The notes: generated by a model from the letters alone, not told the origin. A stretch of DNA of 64,000 nucleotides from CAWVSB01 sp046710535 (GCA_046710535.1 JBKEHH010000002.1:248001-312000); one strand, 5' to 3'. Positions 26,704-35,519 are shown, counted from the first letter of the stretch. A program made the numbers and translations.

Positions 26704-27711
26704 ATGAGTGAGTCATTTAGCCAAGTGCGCCTAGCGCAACGCCCAGAAAAACTCCCCACCGCAGATACTTGGCAATTTACTAGTGATGCAATTAAAGCGC
26801 CTGAAGACGGTGAAATTTCAGTAAAAATTCATTACCTATCTGTTGACCCTGCTATGAAGGGTTGGATATCGACTAAGAAGAGTTATATAGAGCCAGTAGA
26901 AATTGGTGAAGTAATGCGCGGGTTTGGTGTGGCTGAGGTTATCGAGTCCCGCTCTGACTATTATCAAGTTGGAGATTTTTGCACCGGCTTCACCGGCATT
27001 CAGACCCATGCTACTTGCCATAGTAAAAGCTTAAGAAAAATTGATCCAAACTTTGCACCGCTTAGCCGCTTTATGGGTGGCTTAGGCATGCCGGGCTTTA
27101 CTGGCTATTTTGGCTTGCTAGATATTGGTAAGCCGCAGGCTGGTGAAACTGTGGTGGTGTGTTCTGCTGCCGGCGCCGTGGGCCATGTGGTTTGCCAAAT
27201 AGCCAAACTAAAAGGTTGCCGCGTTGTTGGTATTGCCGGTGGAGCAGAAAAATGCGGCTATCTTCGTGATGAGTTAAAGCTAGATGCGGTTATTGATTAC
27301 AAACAGGGCGATATTACCGAGCAGCTTGCGCAGGTCACGCCTGAGGGCATTGATGTGTACTTTGACGCGGTAGGCGGAGAAACCCTGGATGCGGTATTAA
27401 TGCTAGTCAATCGCCATGCCCGACTGGTTATTTGTGGTGCAATTTCTCAATACGAACATATTAACAACTCCGTTGGTCCGAGTAACTATATCCAGCTAAT
27501 CGCTCAAAGCTGTTTGATGCAGGGTTTTACCATGCAAGATTATATGCACCGCGCGAAAGAAGCCGTGGTCGATCTACTTACTTGGCAAACAGAGGGAAAA
27601 ATAAAATTCCGCGAGCATATCCTGCAAGGTATAGACGTTTTCCCTCAAGCGGTTGATATGATTTACCAAGGTAAAAACCACGGCAAGTTAATGCTAAAGC
27701 TGGTTGGCTAA
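26704..27711 (+). CDS. MDR-family NADP-dependent oxidoreductase (CurA/PTGR-like)
   Basis: This is a 335-residue zinc-free medium-chain reductase of the leukotriene B4 dehydrogenase/CurA type, which reduces the double bond of enones or related alkenes with NADPH. The N-terminal GroES-like domain includes VDPAMKGWIS. The Rossmann domain has VVVCSAAGAVGHVVCQIAK (about residues 150-168) and the family's DVYFDAVGGETLDAVL. It starts with ATG and is the first gene of a six-gene operon. The next gene begins immediately after its stop codon. Confidence 0.85.
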   Translation: MSESFSQVRLAQRPEKLPTADTWQFTSDAIKAPEDGEISVKIHYLSVDPAMKGWISTKKSYIEPVEIGEVMRGFGVAEVIESRSDYYQVGDFCTGFTGIQTHATCHSKSLRKIDPNFAPLSRFMGGLGMPGFTGYFGLLDIGKPQAGETVVVCSAAGAVGHVVCQIAKLKGCRVVGIAGGAEKCGYLRDELKLDAVIDYKQGDITEQLAQVTPEGIDVYFDAVGGETLDAVLMLVNRHARLVICGAISQYEHINNSVGPSNYIQLIAQSCLMQGFTMQDYMHRAKEAVVDLLTWQTEGKIKFREHILQGIDVFPQAVDMIYQGKNHGKLMLKLVG

Positions 27712-28878
27712 ATGTGCCCTACTAGCGATATCGTCACACTTTATGGCGCGCCCATGTCTTTGTATTCAGGCAAGGTGCGCGCGTATCTACGCAAGCAAGG
27801 TATCGCGTTTAACGAAGTAATGCCCGGCCATGCCAGTTACGGTGAAAGAATTATTCCCAAAACCAAGCGCGGTATTGTGCCCGTGGTAGAGCTACCTACG
27901 GGACCGGTGATTCAAGACAGTGTTGATATTATTGACCACTTTGAACAATCAAACAGCGCTAAGTTTTCGGTGTACCCCATAACACCAAAGCAGCGCATTG
28001 CCGCATTAATGATTGATATGTTTGGCAGTGAAGGCTTATTGAAAGTTGCCATGCATTACCGCTGGAATTTTTTAGAGTACAACGAAGCGTTTATAACACT
28101 AGAGTTTGGTGATCATATTGTCCCCGGCGCAAGCCCCGAGACGGTTAGAGAAGTGGCCCATAAAGTCATGGCGCCCATGCAGGTGTATCTGCCAGTGTTA
28201 GGGGTTAATGAATCTACGATCCCTGCTATAGAAGCCCAATACCTAGAATTGCTAGCGCTGCTTAATACTCACTTCGAACAACATCCTTTTCTACTGGGTG
28301 GTCTGCCATCGGTGGCCGACTATGGTTTGTTTGCCCCGCTATATGCGCATCTCTCTCGTGACCCATACCCAAGCATGATTATGAAAAGCAAAGCCCAGCG
28401 CGTATACCGCTGGGTAGAAAGAATGAATGCCGAAAATGCCGACCTGCCAGAGTATCCAAATTATCCCCAGCACTATTTCTTGGATGACAAAATACCCGAC
28501 ACCTTGCAAGCAATACTGACTTTAATAGGCAAAGACTTTTTGCCAGAAGTGGCATGCATGGTCAGTGAAGTAAATATATGGTTGGCTAATAATAATGTCG
28601 AAGAAGGCCAATGCGTCACCGACAAGCCACGCATCAAATCAATTAAACCAATGGATTATCCTTTTCGGGGTACCACAGTAACCGGCATGGTGATTCCTTA
28701 TCAGCTTTATATGTTGCAACGCATTAGTGATTTTTTTTCTAGGTGCAGTACAGATGAGCAAAACGACATAACACAATATTATACAGCGTTAAATTTACAG
28801 AATTTTCTAGCATTAAAACCAATACGCCGCGTAGAACGGCCTGACCTTATTGAGGTTTGGGGTAAGGCGACCAACTAA
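27712..28878 (+). CDS. Long-form glutathione S-transferase-like protein
   Basis: This 388-residue protein is clearly paralogous to the one at 19588. Shared features are YGAPMSLYSGKVRAYLRKQ at the N-terminus, then GIVPVVELP and DSVDIIDHFEQSN. Both also have AMHYRWNF, LPSVADYGLFAPLYAHLSRDP in the helical domain, RWVERMNAEN, and the C-terminal RVERPDLIEVWGK. The extra C-terminal part of about 120 residues is conserved between the copies and so is probably functional. It begins directly at the base after the MDR stop codon, which suggests translational coupling. The substrate is unknown. Confidence 0.8.
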   Translation: MCPTSDIVTLYGAPMSLYSGKVRAYLRKQGIAFNEVMPGHASYGERIIPKTKRGIVPVVELPTGPVIQDSVDIIDHFEQSNSAKFSVYPITPKQRIAALMIDMFGSEGLLKVAMHYRWNFLEYNEAFITLEFGDHIVPGASPETVREVAHKVMAPMQVYLPVLGVNESTIPAIEAQYLELLALLNTHFEQHPFLLGGLPSVADYGLFAPLYAHLSRDPYPSMIMKSKAQRVYRWVERMNAENADLPEYPNYPQHYFLDDKIPDTLQAILTLIGKDFLPEVACMVSEVNIWLANNNVEEGQCVTDKPRIKSIKPMDYPFRGTTVTGMVIPYQLYMLQRISDFFSRCSTDEQNDITQYYTALNLQNFLALKPIRRVERPDLIEVWGKATN

Positions 28879-28890
28879 GAGAGTATTGCA

Positions 28891-29538
28891 ATGACAAACA
28901 CAATTAATGAGCGCGCTCAGGCTGGAATGGGTAATCCTGAGTGGCAACAAAACTGGACCATAGACGGACTGTCCATCTACGGCGAGATCATGGATCTGTC
29001 AACCGGCAATGTCTGGCTGTGTCAGCAGGCGTTTACTGCTGAAGAATATAATGCACTAACACCGCCAGAGGGTTTTATAAAAAGTGGGGCGGGGAGATCA
29101 TCCCACGATGCGGCTTTTTTTCGCCGCCCGCCCATGGCGAAAATGGAAGGACCTCTGGATACTATAGAGGTTGATGGTAGAACGTTTTCCCATGTAGCTA
29201 TTCCGGGTCAGGTTGACCCTAACTTTGATTACGCTACCGACGGCCTGCTGGCAGTCGAGGTGAATAAGCATCATAGCGTGATGTTTAGCAAAGGCCGCTC
29301 CCTTGAGATTTTGAGCCGCGGCGATGGCATGGACTATGTGCCGCAGACTAGCGAAGTCGTTGCAGGTCTGCCGGGCATGCCAGTTTCTGGTTCTGCTGTG
29401 CGGGTGCTTCCCAAAGGTTGGACAGTGCGAGAAGTCACGCTAAAAGAAGACCTGTTTGTTGACATCCCTTTCCCGGCCAAGGTGTGTTTTTTTACTAGCG
29501 GATATTCTTTTCATGGTCCGCTAACGCTTGATCTTTAG
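28891..29538 (+). CDS. Hypothetical protein, unrecognised family
   Basis: I do not recognise this 215-residue protein. It has no signal peptide or transmembrane segment and appears rich in beta strands, with many Gly/Pro turns. Notable stretches are GAGRSSHDAAFFRRPP, SHVAIPGQVDPNFDYATDG and VLPKGWTVREV. It lies inside the MDR-GST-dehalogenase operon, 12 bp after the long GST gene and just before the HLD-I gene. Participation in the same pathway is therefore likely. A cupin-like or lyase role would be a guess only. Confidence 0.7.
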   Translation: MTNTINERAQAGMGNPEWQQNWTIDGLSIYGEIMDLSTGNVWLCQQAFTAEEYNALTPPEGFIKSGAGRSSHDAAFFRRPPMAKMEGPLDTIEVDGRTFSHVAIPGQVDPNFDYATDGLLAVEVNKHHSVMFSKGRSLEILSRGDGMDYVPQTSEVVAGLPGMPVSGSAVRVLPKGWTVREVTLKEDLFVDIPFPAKVCFFTSGYSFHGPLTLDL

Positions 29539-29566
29539 GGAAAATGGTTCGCTTGAGAAGTTACCT

Positions 29567-30478
29567 ATGATGGAAATATTACGCACCCCAGATAGTTGTT
29601 TTGAAAACCTACCCGACTACAACTTCGAGCCTAATTACACAACGATTATCGATGACGACGGCAGCGAAATTCGGATTCACAGTATCGATGAAGGCCCCCG
29701 TGATGCTGAGCCTATTCTGCTGATGCACGGCAACCCCAGTTGGAGCTATATTTACCGAAAGATGATTCCGCTGTTGTTGGAATCCGGGCGTCGAGTCATT
29801 GCGGTTGATCTGGTGGGTTGTGGACGTAGCGACAAGCCGGCAAAAAAAAGTTATTACACATTGGCGCGCCATGTCGACTGGATTGAGAAATGGTTGCTCG
29901 CTAATGACCTGAAAAATATCACGCTGGTGTGTCAGGATTGGGGTGGCACGATCGGGCTGAATGTGGTGGCGGATAATCCGGAACGATTCGATAGAATTGT
30001 TGCCGCCAATACTGGTATTCCCTTGGGAGATGGTGGCAATCGATTTACATACTGGTGGCTAAAAATTATGAAATGGATGCCACTTTTTCCCTTTGATTTT
30101 GCCTTTAAGCGCTCTATTCGAAACCCCGAATTTACTGATACTGAGTTTGATACCTACACCAAAGCGCCGTTTCCACGCCGTAAATATCAAGCGGGTATTC
30201 TTCAGTTTCCCCAATTGATTACAGTCTACCCAGATAATCCGGGCCTGCCTCAAAACCTTGCCGCCTGGGAGAAGCTGAAATTATTCGAGAAGCCGGTATT
30301 AACCCTATTCGGGAATAAAGATCCTGTTACAAGAGGTGCACACAAGCGATTCAAGCGTGATATACTAGGCACTAAAGGTCAGAACCACAAACTAATTGAC
30401 GGTGGCGGGCACTTTATCCAGGAGGATAAACCTGAACAGCTGGTTGCTGAAATCATTGCGTTTTTAGAGTTAAGCTAA
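29567..30478 (+). CDS. Haloalkane dehalogenase, HLD-I subfamily (DhmA/DhlA-like)
   Basis: This is an alpha/beta hydrolase of 303 residues with the HLD-I pattern. The oxyanion region is MHGNPSWSY. The nucleophile elbow is VCQDWGGTIG with Asp124 and the halide-binding Trp125, the same numbers as in DhlA. The catalytic acid is in FGNKDPVT (Asp252) and the catalytic base in GGGHFIQED (His282). The cap region YTKAPFPRRKYQAG plus YPDNPG is typical of DhmA-type enzymes. The expected reaction is hydrolytic removal of halide from alkyl halides. The ATG at 29567, after GAGAAG, is preferred to the earlier frame start at 29528. It overlaps the next gene by one base (TAATG). Confidence 0.83.
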   Translation: MMEILRTPDSCFENLPDYNFEPNYTTIIDDDGSEIRIHSIDEGPRDAEPILLMHGNPSWSYIYRKMIPLLLESGRRVIAVDLVGCGRSDKPAKKSYYTLARHVDWIEKWLLANDLKNITLVCQDWGGTIGLNVVADNPERFDRIVAANTGIPLGDGGNRFTYWWLKIMKWMPLFPFDFAFKRSIRNPEFTDTEFDTYTKAPFPRRKYQAGILQFPQLITVYPDNPGLPQNLAAWEKLKLFEKPVLTLFGNKDPVTRGAHKRFKRDILGTKGQNHKLIDGGGHFIQEDKPEQLVAEIIAFLELS

Positions 30479-31158
30479 TGTCAAAATGGCTGGTAAGAAT
30501 ATCGTTAACATTGCTAGTGCTTTTTCTGGCGGGGTTTTGGCAAATGTTTTTCTCTGCCCGACCATTGTTAATGACAGGCCCACAAACCTTAGCCGGTGAC
30601 GGCGGGGTAATTAACTATTGCGATTTATCTAACTTAGATGGCAGTGGTAAGATGGCCATTGATATTCCCAAGGGCAATACCCCAGGTTGCGGCTACGACC
30701 ACTTTCCCTTGCCAGTTCTTGCACAGTGCACCGAACCCTTGGCAGCAGAAGCCGATGACATTCGGGGCCTATGGCAAGCCGTTAGCGGCAAAGTAGGGCA
30801 TGTGGAGCGAGTAGAGCAGTGCGGCTCGCGGGTAGTGATCACCACGGCCGGGATTATTCATGACGGCGGCCCAAATGCCAATATCGCCACAATTGGCTTG
30901 AACTCAAACGATACCGAAGGTTCGGTGTTATTTATTGCAGCGGATAAAGAATACTGCGGTAGAACATCTGCCAGCATGACATGGAATAATAAAGTGTTAG
31001 AGTTCAATGCTTTTGGTTGGGGGCCAGTGGTTGTTAAGCGCTTTATGCAGGGCGAGCAACTGGTGTGGAAATACGCTGATGGAAGTACTACGCATATGGA
31101 TAGAATTTGTACGCTACCCGCTGCAAACAAAAACCCTAAAAAACGCGGGGCTCGTTAG
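30478..31158 (+). CDS. Membrane-anchored hypothetical protein
   Basis: I do not recognise the family. The 226-residue protein has an N-terminal hydrophobic helix (about residues 5-23), so it is probably exported and either anchored or cleaved. Its soluble domain has six Cys in the mature part, for example NYCDLSN, PGCGYD, AQCTEP, EQCGSR, KEYCGR and DRICTLP. These could form three disulfides in the periplasm. The central part (GLWQAVSGKVGHVERVEQCG, then VVITTAGIIHDGG) looks like a lipocalin-like beta domain. Its start codon overlaps the dehalogenase stop. A decayed second copy lies at 33579-33780. Confidence 0.7.
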   Translation: MSKWLVRISLTLLVLFLAGFWQMFFSARPLLMTGPQTLAGDGGVINYCDLSNLDGSGKMAIDIPKGNTPGCGYDHFPLPVLAQCTEPLAAEADDIRGLWQAVSGKVGHVERVEQCGSRVVITTAGIIHDGGPNANIATIGLNSNDTEGSVLFIAADKEYCGRTSASMTWNNKVLEFNAFGWGPVVVKRFMQGEQLVWKYADGSTTHMDRICTLPAANKNPKKRGAR

Positions 31159-31208
31159 CAGCTTTTCTAGTAGTATTATTGTGCAGTCAACAAACTAGGA
31201 AACCCACA

Positions 31209-32252
31209 ATGTATAAAGGCAAGTACCAGTTGGTTGGTAACGAACTGAGTATGTTTAGTCGAAAACTTGAAGCGCAGCTGCGCTGCCAGCAAATCGATTG
31301 GCAATGGCATTTTAAAACCATCGCTGAAACTCCAGCATTAGAGGCCCGTGCAGGCACGCATTTTATCCCCTTGCTACGCACCCCAGAAAACTGGTTGATT
31401 CACGACACCATTGCTATTGGCCCCATGCTAAGCGAGCGTTTTAGTCACGCCGCCGTAATCCCTCCAAGCGATGTACAAAGAGCTTGCTGTTTTATTCTAG
31501 AAGACTTTTTCAATCACTGGCTTGGTCGCTTTTCGGTGCACACCCGCTGGTGCTACCCACACAATGTTGCCTGGGTAGGCGAGCGCTTTGGCAAAACCAT
31601 GCTGCTAAACAAAGCCCTTGACGAGGCGCTAACCGAGCAAGAAACAGCGCAAGTTGCAGGCACTGGCCAAATGATGCTAGACAGCTTTGGCGCGGGTGTA
31701 TGTATAGCGCTAGGCGTAGGCCCCGATAACGAGGCATTAGTTAAGGCAGACTTTCATCAATTTATAACAGCGCTATCAGCGCATTTAGCGACTAGTGATT
31801 TTATTCTTGGGCCGCGCCCCTGCCTTGCCGACTTTGCCTTAGCAGGCGCTTTTAAAGCTCATTTCATCACTGATCCAGAACCTAAAACATGGTTAGGTAA
31901 ATTTGAAACGCTGCTAACCAATTACACCAACCGTGTGTTTAGCGCCAAAGCGGCTGAGCTTGACTGGGCCGAAGATGACGCTATTCCCGAGTCAATAAGC
32001 CAATTACTCGATTACGCCCAAGCAACCTATTATGTAGACGCTCCAGCAAAAATTAAGGCAGGTTTAAATAACGAAAAATACTACCAATGCGACTACGGCT
32101 ATGGCGTAGTAACAGCCAGGTCACAAAAGCGCTTAGAAAAATCACGCTTGCATGTGCAGCAAGAGCTAAAGCAATTGGATTTAGAAAAAATAAAGAAAAA
32201 TTTAGAAGGTTACGCTTTGTTAGATTTTTATTTGAGTGGGGGTGTTGTGTAA
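31209..32252 (+). CDS. Long-form GST-like protein, divergent copy
   Basis: This 347-residue protein is a divergent member of the long GST set. It shows LVGNELSMFSRKLEAQLRCQ in place of the SLY-KVR helix, HFIPLLRTPENWLIHDTIAI for the cis-Pro and glutathione-contact region, and ILGPRPCLADFALAGAFKAHF for the capping box. The Ser and Tyr positions of the other copies are replaced by Ser-Met-Phe, so glutathione chemistry may differ. The ATG at 31209, with AGGAAA upstream, is preferred to a start at 31179. It is the last gene of the operon beginning at 26704. Confidence 0.72.
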   Translation: MYKGKYQLVGNELSMFSRKLEAQLRCQQIDWQWHFKTIAETPALEARAGTHFIPLLRTPENWLIHDTIAIGPMLSERFSHAAVIPPSDVQRACCFILEDFFNHWLGRFSVHTRWCYPHNVAWVGERFGKTMLLNKALDEALTEQETAQVAGTGQMMLDSFGAGVCIALGVGPDNEALVKADFHQFITALSAHLATSDFILGPRPCLADFALAGAFKAHFITDPEPKTWLGKFETLLTNYTNRVFSAKAAELDWAEDDAIPESISQLLDYAQATYYVDAPAKIKAGLNNEKYYQCDYGYGVVTARSQKRLEKSRLHVQQELKQLDLEKIKKNLEGYALLDFYLSGGVV

Positions 32253-32477
32253 CGCAGCCACAACCGCAGTGCGTTCGGTACTTTGGCTTATTAGCAATTG
32301 AGCTCAGTTATATGCTGACTTCTTTAAAAAAAAGAATGCCGCAGTTAAAATCTAACCAGAAGCCTGGCGGATAAGTTAGCAAGCTATTGGATCGGTAAAA
32401 ATTTTAATAAGGGCTTTAGTATAATCATTAAAGCACTCATTAAAATCCAAAGAAAATCAATTAACCGTCAGACCAAA

Positions 32478-33260
32478 TTATGGCCCCTTATTTTCTTGTA
32501 AGCAATTACCCCCGTCCACCACCATTAATTGCCCTGTTACGTAACTTGCCCCGGGGGATGCCAAATACGCAATCATGCTGGCCATCTCCATAGGTGTTCC
32601 TGAGCGCTGAAGCGGCGTATAGGTAGACGCCTGTCTTTCTTCTTCAGTTTGCGAGGCCGTGGCAACCCAGCCCGGCGCGACATTGTTTACAGTTATATTA
32701 TATTTGGCTACATCAAGGGCGATACTGCGACTCATACCGACCATGGCCGCCTTGGCGGCACTGTAAGCTGCTTCACCTGCGTTACTGACGAGCGGGCCGG
32801 TCACTGATGATACATTTACGACCCGCCCGTAAGCACGCGCGACCATTCCTGGAATCACCCTGCGGGTCACGTTATAGCAAGTGGTTAAATTGCGTTCAAT
32901 GCCGGTATCCCAGTCTTCATCTTTAGTCTTATGGAACACGTCATACACTTCAGGGGAGCCCACCATTGACATACCTGCATTGTTAACAAGTACATCTATT
33001 TTTCCAAAGTCGGCTTCTACGTTTTCAATTAACGCTTTACAGGCCTCACGATCCGTTAAGTCACAAATGTAGCTTTGCACTTTTGGGCTGATCGCACGCA
33101 ATGTCTCAGCCCTTTTATGGATGCGCTCAGTCGTAGCCGTAATGGCCACCTGCGCCCCTAGTTCAGCCAATATTTTGGCGGCCGCAAAGCCTATACCTTG
33201 CTCACTGCCGGCACCGGTAATGAACGCGACTTGGTCTTTTAAAGAAAATAACGGATGCAC
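32478..33260 (-). CDS. SDR-family oxidoreductase (FabG-like)
   Basis: This is a classical short-chain dehydrogenase of 260 residues. It has the cofactor motif TGAGSEQGIG (about residues 15-24), NNAG near residue 92, a catalytic Ser in VVNVSSVTGP, and YSAAK for the YxxxK pair. NNVAPGWVATA and GQLMVVDGG follow near the end. It is transcribed toward the end of the long operon and separated from it by about 225 bp without a gene. The substrate is unknown; oxidation of an alcohol intermediate would fit the island. Confidence 0.87.
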   Translation of the reverse strand: MHPLFSLKDQVAFITGAGSEQGIGFAAAKILAELGAQVAITATTERIHKRAETLRAISPKVQSYICDLTDREACKALIENVEADFGKIDVLVNNAGMSMVGSPEVYDVFHKTKDEDWDTGIERNLTTCYNVTRRVIPGMVARAYGRVVNVSSVTGPLVSNAGEAAYSAAKAAMVGMSRSIALDVAKYNITVNNVAPGWVATASQTEEERQASTYTPLQRSGTPMEMASMIAYLASPGASYVTGQLMVVDGGNCLQENKGP

Positions 33261-33530
33261 GCTTGCACTCCAACAAAGTTAAATCAACAAGGTACAGTTA
33301 TGGTCCGTGAATTAAAATCAACCATACCCGCCCTAATAAACGTGAGTATTTCTTCAATTAAAGGATAAGTCAACGAAGTGAAAGAATGTAATTCCAGTGG
33401 ACAATACTTTATCAAATAAGGCAGTGATGGTGTAAGCGCCTAAAAAAGTAAAATTGAGTCATGGGATATATATTACCCCCAATGGATAACGTCTTTATAA
33501 CCGGGAGCGTTGCTGCGAAGCAGTGCTTTA

Positions 33531-33547
33531 TGTCATAAATCATGCCA
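33531..33547. promoter_or_regulatory. Candidate operator, TGNCA-N7-TGNCA type (site 4)
   Basis: The sequence is TGTCATAAATCATGCCA. The right half and its flank (CATGCCAAAATAA) are identical to site 1 at 19131. It sits about 30 bp before the decayed gene copy at 33579, as expected for a relic of that gene's promoter. Confidence 0.4.
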
Positions 33548-33578
33548 AAATAAAAAGAGTAGATGAGCAATTATTGAT

Positions 33579-33780
33579 AGGCAACAGCGCGCCGCTATTC
33601 TCGGGGCTGCTGGCGAGAAAAACGTTTGCGCCACAGCAGCGGCCATGTGACGTGGAATAAAAAAATTATTTAACTTTAATGCGTTAGGCCGCATCATTTG
33701 TTGGTAAACGCTATAGGCATGAAGAGGAATTGCTGTGGGAATATTTCGATGGTAGTACTATCAATACGGATAGAAGTTGC
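33579..33780 (+). pseudogene. Decayed partial copy of the 30478 gene
   Basis: Read across three frames, this stretch gives NSAPLFSG, then AAGEKNVCATAAAM, then TWNKK, then LFNFNALG, and finally LWEYFDGSTINTDRSC. These align in order with SVLFIAAD, EYCGRTSASMTWNNK, LEFNAFG and LVWKYADGSTTHMDRIC of the membrane-anchored protein at 30478. At least three frameshifts and in-frame stops separate the pieces, so it cannot be made as a protein. The rest of the 33.26-34.01 kb gap holds no other gene that I can see. Confidence 0.7.
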
Positions 33781-33978
33781 TAGTTGCACGAAGATAAAAA
33801 GATATCTGCCAGAAGTGGCAGACGTATATAAATATTATAGTGAGCTGTAATAGAAATGTTCGATACGACAATATTTAATGTGCTCAAATCAGTATGGCCG
33901 TTAATGACAGGAAAAAGGCTGGACGCAGGGGGCTAACCCATTAAGAGCAACGATACGATTTCGTAATAATAGTTTGGC

Positions 33979-34008
33979 TTGACAATTACGTACCGATTGG
34001 TACACAAT
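33979..34008 (+). promoter_or_regulatory. Promoter with palindromic operator of the adjacent TetR gene
   Basis: A consensus -35 TTGACA (33979-33984) is followed by the palindrome GTACCGATTGGTAC (33990-34003) and a -10-like TACACA/ACACAAT region near 34001-34008. The palindrome lies between -35 and -10, the usual place for TetR-family autorepression, and its ACCGATNGGT core resembles operators of NemR/AcuR-type regulators. The ATG follows within a few bases and has no ribosome site, so the transcript may be leaderless. Confidence 0.6.
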
Positions 34009-34013
34009 TAGGC

Positions 34014-34601
34014 ATGGCGAGATTAATCGAATTTGACAGACATAAAGCATTAGAAAGCGCGATGCTACTATTTTGGCGGCAAGGCTATAACGCAACGTCG
34101 TTAAGTCAACTGCTTGAAGCAATGGCGATTAGTCGCAGCAGCCTATATGCAGCGTTTACGGACAAACGGAGTATTTATATAGAGGCTCTAACGTTATTTT
34201 CGCAACGTACTAATTCGGTGCTTTTGTCGGTAGAAGATGACAAAAATCCTGGCAATGCCATTAAAAATTTTTTCGAACATACTTTATTTTCTGTGCCTGA
34301 GCGGCGTATGCGTCGTGGCTGTATGATGGTAAATACCGTTTTAGAGCTAGCTGATGTTGATCAAGGTTTAAGTATTTTGGCATCGCAAAAATTAGATGAG
34401 ATCGAACGAGCATTTGAAGTGTGTTTTGAACGCGCATTGGAGTCAGGAACTTTCTCAAGTCAGCAAACAGCTACAGAGTTAGCGCAATTTGTGATGACTA
34501 TAAATCAAGGTTTACGCGTGTCCAGCCGTACAGATATTTCAAAAAAAGATTTACAAAATATTTTAACAACGACCATGGCCATACTTGGCTTGGCTGCTTA
34601 G
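34014..34601 (+). CDS. TetR/AcrR-family regulator
   Basis: This is a 195-residue repressor-type protein. The N-terminal helix-turn-helix DNA-binding domain (about residues 8-55) includes FWRQGYNATSLSQLLEAM and SRSSLYAAFTDKRSIYIEAL, where the SLYAAFxDK pattern is the TetR signature. The helical ligand domain has RRMRRGCMMVNTVLEL, common in AcuR/YxaF-like members. It is followed 23 bp later by the HLD-II dehalogenase gene, so it probably senses that enzyme's substrate or a related electrophile. A palindrome in its own promoter suggests autoregulation. Confidence 0.88.
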   Translation: MARLIEFDRHKALESAMLLFWRQGYNATSLSQLLEAMAISRSSLYAAFTDKRSIYIEALTLFSQRTNSVLLSVEDDKNPGNAIKNFFEHTLFSVPERRMRRGCMMVNTVLELADVDQGLSILASQKLDEIERAFEVCFERALESGTFSSQQTATELAQFVMTINQGLRVSSRTDISKKDLQNILTTTMAILGLAA

Positions 34602-34624
34602 TGGTGAATAAAAATGGAGGCAAT

Positions 34625-35506
34625 ATGATTTCTGCAACAATGCCTTACTCGAAAAAAATAGCCGAAGTTAATGGTAGTAATATCGCTTATGTTGAGGTGG
34701 GTGAAGGAAACCCAATTGTACTGTTACATGGAAACCCAACATCCTCATATTTATGGCGTAATGTTATTCCTGAACTAGCTGCATCTGGTCGTGTTATCGC
34801 GCCTGATCTTATAGGTCACGGTGATTCGGATAAATTGCCGGCAAGCGATGGCGAGGGCAGATATACATTTGAAGCCGCTTACAATTACTTAGATGGTTTG
34901 CTGCAAGCTATTGGGGCTAATAAAAATGTCACTTTAGTTATCCATGATTGGGGCAGCGCACTCGGTTTTTATTGGGCACAACAACACCCTGAAGATATTC
35001 GTGGGATTGCCTACATGGAAGGAATAACCTGCCCGCTAAACTGGGAAGATTGGCCCGAAGGCGCGCGCGGTATTTTTCAGGGATTTAGAAGTGATAAGGG
35101 CGAAGATCTTATTTTAAATCGTAATATGTTTATTGAAGCGGTATTACCCAGTTCAGTGTTACGTGAGTTGGGTGAAGAAGAAATGGCTCACTATAGAGCA
35201 CCCTTTGATTCTCCAGAGAACAGACAGCCAACGTTAAACTGGCCGCGACAAATACCAATAGATGGAAAGCCTGCGCACATGGTTGATTTAGTAGATGGTT
35301 ACAGTCAATGGCTGGCCAATAATCAAACCTTACCTAAACTTTTTATTAATGCAGAGCCAGGTTCAATATTAGTCGGTAAGGCCAGAGACTTTTGTCGTAG
35401 TTGGCCGAATCAAACAGAAGTTACGGTTAAAGGTAGTCATTTCATTCAAGAAGATTCACCAGTAGAAATCGGACAAGCGGTTGCCAGCTGGTTAACAACA
35501 ATATAA
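34625..35506 (+). CDS. Haloalkane dehalogenase, HLD-II subfamily (LinB/DhaA-like)
   Basis: This is a 293-residue alpha/beta hydrolase that should split carbon-halogen bonds by a covalent alkyl-Asp intermediate. Every HLD-II residue is in place, with almost LinB-identical numbering. Asn37 is in HGNPTSSYLW, nucleophile Asp108 and halide-binding Trp109 are in VIHDWGSALGF, acid Glu132 is in YMEGITCPLNWEDWP, and base His272 is in GSHFIQEDSP. The ATG at 34625 has a GGAGG site five bases upstream; the earlier GTG frame start is less likely. It is co-transcribed with the TetR gene and a DUF1330 gene. Confidence 0.92.
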   Translation: MISATMPYSKKIAEVNGSNIAYVEVGEGNPIVLLHGNPTSSYLWRNVIPELAASGRVIAPDLIGHGDSDKLPASDGEGRYTFEAAYNYLDGLLQAIGANKNVTLVIHDWGSALGFYWAQQHPEDIRGIAYMEGITCPLNWEDWPEGARGIFQGFRSDKGEDLILNRNMFIEAVLPSSVLRELGEEEMAHYRAPFDSPENRQPTLNWPRQIPIDGKPAHMVDLVDGYSQWLANNQTLPKLFINAEPGSILVGKARDFCRSWPNQTEVTVKGSHFIQEDSPVEIGQAVASWLTTI

Positions 35507-35519
35507 AGGAGAGTTAATA

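Noticed and set aside
32087..32374. 95-codon open frame overlapping the end of the GST-like gene at 31209
   Set aside because: It is mostly inside the known gene in another frame, with no ribosome site and no family features.
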